In this document: in pieces, positions 1 to 5,500 of the stretch
Layout of the letters: every line of letters starts with the position of its first letter
Position numbering within the stretch: the first letter of the stretch is position 1
Source: Candidatus Sediminicultor sextus
GTDB lineage: Bacteria; Atribacterota; Phoenicimicrobiia; Phoenicimicrobiales; Phoenicimicrobiaceae
Reading direction: 5' to 3'
Assembly (NCBI GenBank): GCA_014894735.1
Contig: JADBKX010000088.1
Span: 1,702 to 7,888 of the forward strand
DNA length: 6,187 nt
The notes under the pieces: generated by a model
What the model was told of the DNA's origin: nothing
Database searches by the model: none
Seen by the model: the letters and a program-made list of their open reading frames with translations, nothing else
Made by a program: the position numbers and the translations under genes

Positions 1-12
1 ATACGAATAAAT

Positions 13-41
13 TTGACAACCATATAAATATATGCTAAATT
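13..41 (+). promoter_or_regulatory. Candidate sigma-70/sigma-A promoter of rplU
   Basis: A perfect -35 box TTGACA lies at 13-18. A 17-base spacer follows, then TAAATT at 36-41 (4 of 6 matches to TATAAT), preceded by TGC at 33-35, which gives an extended -10 arrangement. Transcription would start near base 48 and leave a leader of about 100 nt before the rplU start codon. The match and spacing are seen in the sequence; activity is inferred. Confidence 0.7.
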
Positions 42-69
42 TTATAAGCATCGGTTTCATATCCGCACA

Positions 70-113
70 GGTTGGGTCTAAAAGTAGTCGGTTTATCAGA
101 TTGCTACCTAATC
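70..113 (+). promoter_or_regulatory. Structured rplU leader hairpin, possible r-protein autoregulatory site
   Basis: An imperfect hairpin fills the untranslated leader between the rplU promoter and its ribosome binding site. The lower stem pairs 70-77 with 106-113 (8 pairs, two of them G-U). The upper stem pairs 83-89 with 99-105 (7 pairs, two of them G-U). A bulge at 78-82 sits on the 5' side only, and a 9-base loop at 90-98 closes the hairpin. Leaders that bind the encoded protein are known upstream of many ribosomal protein genes, including an L21 leader in Bacillus-type bacteria. I cannot say whether this matches any described family. Regulation by L21 is inference. Confidence 0.45.
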
Positions 114-131
114 ATGGCGAGTTTATAAGGC

Positions 132-139
132 AAGGAGGA
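132..139 (+). promoter_or_regulatory. Ribosome binding site of rplU
   Basis: AAGGAGGA stands 9 bases before the ATG at 149. This fixes the rplU start and rules out the in-frame upstream ATG at 32, which has no such site. The core of the site can sit in the loop of a small hairpin (130-133 GCAA with 140-143 TTGC). Confidence 0.85.
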
Positions 140-148
140 TTGCTAAAA

Positions 149-460
149 ATGCAAGCTGTTATCGCAACTGGAGGGAAACAGTATCTAGTAAAAGAAGGAG
201 ATATTATCAGAGTTGAAAAGTTAGATCAGGAAAAGGGAAAGGAAGTAGAATTTGACCAGATATTAATGGTTGACAAAGATGGTGAGCATATTATTGGCCG
301 ACCTCTGGTAGAAAAAGCTAAGGTTGTTGGGAAAGTTTTAAACCAGGATAAAGCTAAAAAGATTTTAGTTTTTAAATATAAATCCAAAAAAAGATATCGA
401 AAAAAGACAGGACACAGACAGCCTTATACTGAAATTTTAATTGAAAATATAAAAATATAG
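149..460 (+). CDS. rplU: 50S ribosomal protein bL21
   Basis: This 103-residue protein has the normal length for bL21, a component of the large ribosomal subunit that binds 23S rRNA. The N-terminus MQAVIATGGKQYLV (residues 1-14) is the typical family opening. The lysine/arginine-rich segment at about 76-91, running into GHRQPYT (88-94), matches the conserved C-terminal family signature. The reading frame is open back to base 32, but the ATG at 149 is chosen because it follows AAGGAGGA at good spacing, gives the family-typical N-terminus, and the ATG at 32 lies among the promoter bases. rpmA follows 85 bases downstream with no prp gene between them. Expression probably starts from the promoter at 13-41 through a structured leader. 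Nothing in the protein looks damaged. Confidence 0.97.
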   Translation: MQAVIATGGKQYLVKEGDIIRVEKLDQEKGKEVEFDQILMVDKDGEHIIGRPLVEKAKVVGKVLNQDKAKKILVFKYKSKKRYRKKTGHRQPYTEILIENIKI

Positions 461-469
461 AAGTATAAT
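441..469 (+). promoter_or_regulatory. Candidate internal promoter for rpmA
   Basis: TTGAAA at 441-446 (5 of 6 to TTGACA) is followed by exactly 17 bases and then a perfect TATAAT at 464-469. The -35 box and most of the spacer lie inside the last codons of rplU. Transcription would begin near 476, about 70 bases before rpmA. In DNA this AT-rich, chance TATAAT matches are common, but 11 of 12 matching bases with ideal spacing is strong. Confidence 0.6.
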
Positions 470-533
470 ATAAAGTATCAGGATAACTAAACATTTATAA
501 CATAATTTAATCGGAAGGAGATTTAAGAGGGTG

Positions 534-540
534 AGGTGAG
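534..540 (+). promoter_or_regulatory. Ribosome binding site of rpmA
   Basis: AGGTGAG ends 5 bases before the ATG at 546. A second, stronger-looking site, GGAAGGAG at 513-520, lies further upstream, too far to serve the ATG at 546. It is about ten bases before a GTG at 531 that would open only a two-codon frame (GTG AGG TGA). Confidence 0.75.
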
Positions 541-545
541 AATTT

Positions 546-806
546 ATGGCACATAAAAAGGGTCAGGGATCAATTAAAAACGGTAGAGATAGTAATTCCA
601 AACGGTTAGGCGTAAAACGATCTGACGGTCAATTTGTAACAGCAGGTAGTATCTTAATAAGACAGAGGGGAACTAAAATTCTTCCCGGAGAAAATGTGGG
701 AAGAGGGAATGATGATACCCTGTTTGCTTTAACTGAAGGATTTGTAACTTTTGAAAGAAAGGGAAAAGATAGAAAGCAAGTTTGTGTTTATGCTGAGAGA
801 TCTTAA
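546..806 (+). CDS. rpmA: 50S ribosomal protein bL27
   Basis: This 86-residue protein has the usual bL27 length. The family is part of the large subunit, and its N-terminal tail reaches the peptidyl transferase centre near the tRNA acceptor ends. The tail is seen as AHKKGQGS (residues 2-9). The family signature G-x-[LIVM]2-x-RQRG-x5-G is present at 34-48 (GSILIRQRGTKILPG), followed by VGRGNDDTLFAL (51-62) and a basic C-terminus. The protein starts directly at MAHKKG, so it lacks the N-terminal extension that Firmicutes L27 carries and that the Prp protease removes. In agreement, no prp gene lies in the 85-base gap after rplU. The gene may be co-transcribed with rplU and also served by the promoter at 441-469. 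Transcription should end at the terminator 25 bases downstream. Confidence 0.97.
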   Translation: MAHKKGQGSIKNGRDSNSKRLGVKRSDGQFVTAGSILIRQRGTKILPGENVGRGNDDTLFALTEGFVTFERKGKDRKQVCVYAERS

Positions 807-831
807 AATAAGAAAACAATTTTATTAAACT

Positions 832-866
832 AACCCTGAGTTTTATTGTAAAACTCAGGGTTTTTT
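832..866 (+). terminator. Intrinsic terminator after rpmA
   Basis: A perfect 14-base inverted repeat pairs 832-845 with 849-862 around a 3-base loop (TTG, 846-848). A run of T at 861-866 follows the GC-richest part, CCCTGAG/CTCAGGG. This is a textbook rho-independent terminator closing the rplU-rpmA unit and separating it from obg. A run of A is not present on the other side, so it is probably one-directional. Confidence 0.92.
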
Positions 867-874
867 AGTATCAT
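846..874 (+). promoter_or_regulatory. Candidate obg promoter overlapping the terminator
   Basis: TTGTAA at 846-851 (4 of 6 to TTGACA) starts in the loop of the terminator. It is followed by 17 bases and then TATCAT at 869-874 (5 of 6 to TATAAT). A start near 880 would place the 891-926 palindrome in the obg leader. The match is moderate and the call is inference; obg could instead rely on read-through of the terminator. Confidence 0.35.
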
Positions 875-890
875 TAGGTAAAACAATAAA

Positions 891-926
891 AAATGAAAAA
901 AAGTGTCTGGCACAAATTTTTCATTT
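891..926. repeat. REP-like palindrome with GTGTCTGGCAC core
   Basis: A 10-base stem (AAATGAAAAA at 891-900 with TTTTTCATTT at 917-926) encloses a second short stem, GTG 903-905 with CAC 911-913, around the core GTGTCTGGCAC. It sits between the rpmA terminator and the obg ribosome binding site. Cores of this kind recur as scattered palindromes in many bacterial genomes, in my recollection sometimes near Y1/REP-associated transposases, but only one copy is visible here. It could also act as a leader hairpin of the obg transcript. Confidence 0.45.
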
Positions 927-930
927 CAGC

Positions 931-940
931 GGGAGAAGAG
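931..940 (+). promoter_or_regulatory. Ribosome binding site of obg
   Basis: GGGAGAAGAG lies just before the ATG at 942, with GGAG (932-935) 6 bases from the start. It decides for the ATG at 942 and against the in-frame GTG at 903, which lies inside the palindrome and would add 13 residues that the family lacks. Confidence 0.75.
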
Positions 941-941
941 C

Positions 942-2225
942 ATGTTTGTGGATAGAGTGAAAATAAAAGTGAGAGCAGGAAGAGGGGGAAATGGAGTCGT
1001 AAGCTTCAGAAGAGAAAAGTATATCCCCAAAGGTGGTCCTAACGGGGGAGACGGAGGAAAAGGCGGAGATATAATTATTGAAGCAGATGATAAGATTGGC
1101 ACCTTAATAGACCTTTATAATCATCCACATCAAAGTGCAAAAAACGGAGAAAGTGGACAGGGAAGTAACAAGAAAGGAAAAAACGGAGAAGATTTATTTA
1201 TAAAAGTTCCTTTGGGAACATTGGTAGAGGATATGGACAGCTCCACCATTTTAAGTGATCTAACAGAAAACGGGCAAAGAATTATTGTAGCTCAGGGTGG
1301 ACAGGGTGGAAAGGGAAATTTTCGCTTTAAAAGTTCTATTAGAAGGAGCCCCAGGTTTGCCCAAAAAGGAGAACCGGGAGAAGAAAAGAAACTATATTTA
1401 AGTCTAAAAATAATTGCCGATGTAGGATTGGTTGGCTATCCTAATGCCGGAAAATCTACTCTACTTTCTCGAATCTCAGCAGCTAAACCCAAGATTGCCG
1501 ATTATCCCTTTACCACTCTCAGCCCTAATTTAGGAGTAGTTAGCGTAGATGAAGCAAAAAGTTTTATGGCAGCAGATATTCCCGGTCTGATCGAAGGCGC
1601 CCATCAAGGAACTGGTTTGGGAGATGAGTTTTTAAAACACATTGAAAGAACTAAAATAATCTTACATATTATCGACGGTTCTCTAATAAAAAAAGAGGAT
1701 CCATTATATAGCTTTAGGGCTATAAACAAAGAATTAAATAGTTTTAGTGAAAAACTGACAAAAAAACCCCAGCTTATAGCTATAAACAAATATGACCTTC
1801 TTTCTGTTAAAGAAAATATGAGTTACTTTAAGGATGCTTTCCATAAGGAAGGTTATCAAATATTTCCCATTTCTGCTCTAACCGGAGAAGGATTAAATAA
1901 ACTAATTTATAGTCTTTCTTCTTTGCTGGATGAATTAAAATTAAAAGAAAAAGAAACGATTACTGAGGTTTTACCGAAAAAAGGAACAGTGTATAAATTT
2001 GCCCCCCGCTTTGTAATTAATAAAAAGGGAGACCTTTATGAAGTTACCGGTGCAGAGATTGAACGGATAGTAGCGATGACCAATTTTGATAATGAGGAAG
2101 CAATAGATTATTTCCAGAAAATTATAAAAAAAATGGGCTTAGAAAAGGATTTAATCAAAAAAGGAATTAAAGAGGGAGATCAGGTAAAAATTAAGGAAAT
2201 CATTTTTACTTTTTCCAATAAATAA
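942..2225 (+). CDS. obg: GTPase Obg/CgtA, ribosome assembly factor
   Basis: This 427-residue protein is a full-length Obg (usual length about 428). Obg is an essential GTPase that binds the large subunit late in its assembly and is linked to ppGpp and stress responses. Residues 1-158 form the glycine-rich Obg fold (VRAGRGGNGVVSFRREK at 10-26, then PKGGPNGGDGGKGGD). The G domain follows: P-loop GYPNAGKST at 165-173, switch I TTLSPNLGVV at 191-200, DIPG at 212-215, NKYD at 282-285 and SALTG at 311-315. All key nucleotide-binding residues are intact. Residues about 347-424 form the OCT domain (ERIVAMTNFDNEEAIDYFQ at 374-392), which Firmicutes-type Obg has and E. coli ObgE lacks. The start at 942 gives the typical MFVDRVKI opening. 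The gene is separated from rpmA by a terminator, so it may be transcribed on its own. Confidence 0.97.
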   Translation: MFVDRVKIKVRAGRGGNGVVSFRREKYIPKGGPNGGDGGKGGDIIIEADDKIGTLIDLYNHPHQSAKNGESGQGSNKKGKNGEDLFIKVPLGTLVEDMDSSTILSDLTENGQRIIVAQGGQGGKGNFRFKSSIRRSPRFAQKGEPGEEKKLYLSLKIIADVGLVGYPNAGKSTLLSRISAAKPKIADYPFTTLSPNLGVVSVDEAKSFMAADIPGLIEGAHQGTGLGDEFLKHIERTKIILHIIDGSLIKKEDPLYSFRAINKELNSFSEKLTKKPQLIAINKYDLLSVKENMSYFKDAFHKEGYQIFPISALTGEGLNKLIYSLSSLLDELKLKEKETITEVLPKKGTVYKFAPRFVINKKGDLYEVTGAEIERIVAMTNFDNEEAIDYFQKIIKKMGLEKDLIKKGIKEGDQVKIKEIIFTFSNK

Positions 2226-2233
2226 GGTATAAT
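2205..2233 (+). promoter_or_regulatory. Candidate promoter for the TPR gene at the 3' end of obg
   Basis: TTTACT at 2205-2210 (4 of 6 to TTGACA), inside the last obg codons, is followed by 17 bases and a perfect TATAAT at 2228-2233, three bases past the obg stop. A start near 2240 would give a leader of about 325 nt made of the short repeats at 2244-2531. I see no equally good promoter closer to the gene. Activity is inferred. Confidence 0.45.
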
Positions 2234-2243
2234 TCTAGTAATT

Positions 2244-2321
2244 AGCGTATAGCGTGGAGCGTATAGAAATATAGTGATAAGTAATGAGTAATTAGTGACA
2301 AATTACAAGTTTCAAGTTTAA
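2244..2321. repeat. Degenerate heptamer tandem array
   Basis: The stretch reads as successive 7-base units. AGCGTAT occurs at 2244 and again at 2258, with AGCGTGG between them at 2251. After a one-base slip come AGTGATA (2273), AGTAATG (2280), AGTAATT (2287) and AGTGACA (2294). AATTACA (2301), AGTTTCA (2308) and AGTTTAA (2315) then follow in phase. Almost every unit begins with AG, while the rest of the unit changes from one sub-block to the next. No open frame of note runs through it. The 34 bases that follow (2322-2355) show no clear unit. Confidence 0.7.
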
Positions 2322-2355
2322 TGAAAGTAAGAAATGACGTATTACCTGCCGCATT

Positions 2356-2435
2356 GACCGAAAGACCGACGGACTGGTTGACTGGTAGACTAATTTATCT
2401 GTTAACTGATGAACTAGGTAACCAAGTAACTAAAT
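2356..2435. repeat. Degenerate octamer tandem array
   Basis: Ten 8-base steps run in one unbroken phase. The first five begin with GACC or GACT (GACCGAAA at 2356, GACCGACG at 2364, GACTGGTT at 2372, GACTGGTA at 2380, GACTAATT at 2388). The sixth (2396) does not match. The last four begin with AACT or AACC (AACTGATG 2404, AACTAGGT 2412, AACCAAGT 2420, AACTAAAT 2428). The overall consensus is [G/A]ACY followed by four free bases. The period differs from the heptamers on both sides. Confidence 0.7.
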
Positions 2436-2438
2436 AAA

Positions 2439-2459
2439 CTTGCATCTTGTATCTTGCAA
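2439..2459. repeat. Heptamer triplet CTTGYAT
   Basis: Three in-phase 7-base units: CTTGCAT (2439), CTTGTAT (2446) and CTTGCAA (2453). They follow directly after the octamer array with a change of both period and motif. Confidence 0.7.
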
Positions 2460-2464
2460 TTATT

Positions 2465-2485
2465 AACCGAAAACCGAAAACCGAG
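2465..2485. repeat. Heptamer triplet AACCGAA
   Basis: Three in-phase 7-base units: AACCGAA at 2465 and 2472, and AACCGAG at 2479. A partial fourth (AAC) follows at 2486-2488. The first two copies are identical. Confidence 0.75.
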
Positions 2486-2496
2486 AACTTGTATTT

Positions 2497-2531
2497 AATA
2501 CTAACGACTATTCACTATTCACTAACGACTA
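2497..2531. repeat. Heptamer array NNNACTA
   Basis: Five in-phase units share the ending ACTA: AATACTA (2497), ACGACTA (2504), TTCACTA (2511), TTCACTA (2518) and ACGACTA (2525). The arrangement also yields an exact 11-base direct repeat ACTAACGACTA at 2500-2510 and 2521-2531. Confidence 0.75.
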
Positions 2532-2532
2532 G

Positions 2533-2550
2533 TTTAATTGTTCAATTAAA
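2533..2550. promoter_or_regulatory. AT-rich palindrome before the TPR gene, possible operator
   Basis: TTTAATTG (2533-2540) and CAATTAAA (2543-2550) are perfect 8-base inverted arms around a TT spacer, ending two bases before the ribosome binding site. A site this symmetrical and placed here could bind a dimeric regulator or form a small hairpin next to the binding site. No T-run follows, so it is not a terminator. AT-rich palindromes also arise by chance, so confidence in function is low. Confidence 0.35.
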
Positions 2551-2552
2551 GC

Positions 2553-2560
2553 AAAGGTGA
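2553..2560 (+). promoter_or_regulatory. Ribosome binding site of the TPR gene
   Basis: AAAGGTGA ends 4 bases before the ATG at 2565. The spacing is a little short but acceptable, and the ATG opens a clear signal peptide. Confidence 0.7.
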
Positions 2561-2564
2561 ATTA

Positions 2565-5500
2565 ATGGCTAAAATAATTAGTTATCTTTTAAAAGAAAAA
2601 TTTTCATTGAAACTTTTTTGCATCATTATTATTTTTATAATAATGATAAGTTTTTTTTATAATATTCAGATTGTTCAGGCCTCTGACGGGAAGATAAGCG
2701 TTTTATATTTTAATAATCGTTCCGGGCAGTCAAGCTGGGATTGGCTAAGTAAAGGTTTGACCGACATGCTGATAGGTGATCTTTCTCAGATTGATATTTT
2801 CATCTGTTCTTCTCGTCAAGAGATAGAGGATTTGTACTATAAATATGACTTGTTACCCATTTCAGCCGAGATAGATAAATCTCTATTAATCCAGCTTAGT
2901 AAGAATCTAAATGCTGAGGTTATATTTTTCGGCGATTTCTATCTTTCTTCTCCCTCTAGTTTAAATTTAAGTCTTAAAAAGTACGATAACTCCACCGGAG
3001 AAATTACCGCTTTTCGAGATTTTATAGTGGGAAACACAGATATTTTTAACTTAAAAGATCAGGTAATTTTATTTATCTTAAAAGAGTTAAATGTTGAATT
3101 ATCAATTCAAGATAAAGATAGATTAACAACAACTCCCACCACTTCCCTTAAAGCTCTGAATAATTATTACAAATGTCTTGATTTAATGGATAAAGCCATT
3201 GTTGAATATCAAGGCGTTGATTATCCCAGTAAAAAGTTATGGGCTGAGGCCATAGAATACGGAGAAGGGGCAGTGGCAGCAGACCCTAAGTATGCCGAAG
3301 CTTATTATCTTTTAGCGGAGATTTATAACAGAACTCATTGGACTATTAAAGAAGCAAACAGTTTAAATAGCTTTATCCAATTGGTAGAGGGTAATCATTT
3401 GGAAAGTAAAGATATTTATAAAAAAGCTTCTCAGGCTTATTTTCGATTAGGATATGCCTTTTATTCTAAAGGTGAGCATGAGCAGGCAACTGAATATTTT
3501 ATTTCTTCTACAGAATATGATCCTGATTTATTAGAAGCCCATCTCTATTTGGTTCAAATTTATAATGATATGGGTGAGATAGGCCTTTCTCTTGATGAAA
3601 GTGAAGAAGTTTTAAGGATAGACCCCCAGAATAAAGATATTTCCTGGATTATTAAAAAGAACGAACAGTCCCAAAAATACGGCCGGAAAGCTTATGAAAA
3701 CTACGAAAAAGGTTATCTATCTTATAAAAATGGCAATTTTAAAGAAGCAGTAAGTTATTTTGAATCATCTATTTTAGCAAATCCTAATTTTAAGGAACCT
3801 CATTACTATTTAGCCTTAAGCTATTACCAGATAGGGGATCTGGATAATTCTATTTCTCAATGGGAAGAAGTTATCAGGATTGATTCTTTCGACAACACAG
3901 CCCAACATTTTTTAAATAATTGTCTGGAAGAGAAAAAATACGGGAGAGAGACTTTAAAGTATTTTAACACTGGCTATGATTATTATTTGAAAGGTGAATA
4001 TGATAAAGCCCTTAAAGAATTTACTAGATCTTTAGATTATAATCCTGAATTTGAAAAAGCCCGTCAGTTTCTTTCCCGCTCATATTATCAGCTTAATCTG
4101 ATGGACGAATACCGCGAAGAAAGAAAAAAGACGACCGAATTACAGGCCATCAGCGAGGAAGAAAAAGCTGTAGAATATTATAAATTGGGCTATGAATTTT
4201 ATTCTTTAAAGGAGTACACCGTGGCTGTTGAAGAAATAAAAAAAGCCCTGGATATAAAGAGTGATTATCCCCATGCCCGCTACCTGTTGGCTGAGTGTTA
4301 TTTCCAGCAGAAGGAATATAAGTTGGCTCAGGTAGAGTATGAAAGAGTAGTCACCGATTCGGAGATAAACGAGTATAGCGATGATGCTCTCTGGGGCAGC
4401 GGGTGGTGTTATTATTTGTTAGAAGAATATGAAGAAGCGGCCAAGAGGTTTTTGAAATTATTAAATGATTTTCCCGATAGCGATTTAGCCTTACAAGCCA
4501 GACATAAGTTGGGCAAATCTTATTTTCAGGGGAATAATTATGCGGATACGATCAAAGTATACCGGGAATTTTTAGAAAAATATTCCGAATATAAAGGGAA
4601 AGAGACAGAAGAAGTGTATTACTTATTGGGTCAGGCTTACTTCAGCTCTGGAGAATATAAAGAAGCAGAAGTAGCATTTAATAATTTATTATTTTTCTTT
4701 CCGGGATTTGAATTGGCTTCCGAAGTGAAATATTATAATAGTTTGAGTTTGTTTAAAGAAAATAAATATGAAGAAGCAATAGTACAATTAAAAGACTTAA
4801 TCTCAGAAACAGGAATAGAAGATAAGAGGAAAAAAGAGGCGCAATATTTACTGGCTCGGTGTTGGCTTAATTTAAAAGAATACAGTAAAGCCATTGAAAA
4901 TCTGGATGGCTTAAAGCAGTTCGAAGTGGAAGATTCTTTATTGGAAAAAGTCAATTTTGATTTAGGTTTGGCTTATTCCCAGCAGGGTGATAAGGAAAAA
5001 GCAATTTTAAAATTTCAAGAATTTATAGAGAAATATCCGCAAAGTGAGCTTATTAAGTCAGCCCATTTCGAATTGGGTAAGAATTTGTATGATTTAAAAA
5101 AATATCAATTAGCTTTATCAGAATTAAAGGAAACATCCACCGATGAAGCACTCTATTTAAGAGGGAAGGCTTCTAAAGAATTAGGGGATCAAGAAGGAGA
5201 AATTGCAGCATTTGAAGAATTAAGAGAAAGATACCCCCAGAGTAATTTTTCTCAGGAGGCATATTTTAGATTAGGCAATTATTATTATAATCAGAAGAGA
5301 GATAAAGAGGCAATTGAAGAATTTAATAAAATTATTCAATTTTTCCCTCAATCTCCTTTACTCTCGGAAAGCTATTACTGGATGGGGTGGAGTTATTTTA
5401 AATTAACTGATTATAAGAAGGCGAGCGAATATTTTAACCAAGTGGAAGAAGATGAAGAAAATTTAGATTTGGGGCAAAGAGCAAAGTTTATGGTGGCAGA

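Noticed and set aside
32..148. Upstream extension of rplU to the ATG at 32, adding 39 residues
   Set aside because: There is no ribosome binding site before 32, the start lies within the promoter, the extra residues are absent from the L21 family, and AAGGAGGA marks the ATG at 149.
903..941. GTG at 903 as the obg start
   Set aside because: It lies inside the 891-926 palindrome with no ribosome binding site, and it adds 13 residues that Obg proteins lack. The ATG at 942 gives the family-typical start.
1604..1789. Minus-strand frame of 61 codons inside obg
   Set aside because: It is antisense to the well-conserved G domain of Obg, has no family resemblance, and is explained as a chance open frame.
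2226..2355. Intrinsic terminator directly after obg
   Set aside because: I found no GC-containing hairpin followed by a T-run in this stretch; the sequence is short direct repeats instead.
2244..2531. CRISPR array
   Set aside because: The units are 7-8 bases, tandem without unique spacers and degenerate. There are no 23-40-base repeats and no cas gene in view.
2621..2623. Lipoprotein signal at C19 of the TPR protein
   Set aside because: The residues before C19 (L-K-L-F) do not fit a lipobox, and the hydrophobic core continues after the cysteine. VQA at 37-39 is a better cleavage site.
4733..4954. Minus-strand frame of 73 codons inside the TPR gene
   Set aside because: It is antisense to a clear TPR coding frame and its composition is what reversed AT-rich TPR codons give. 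No support for a gene.
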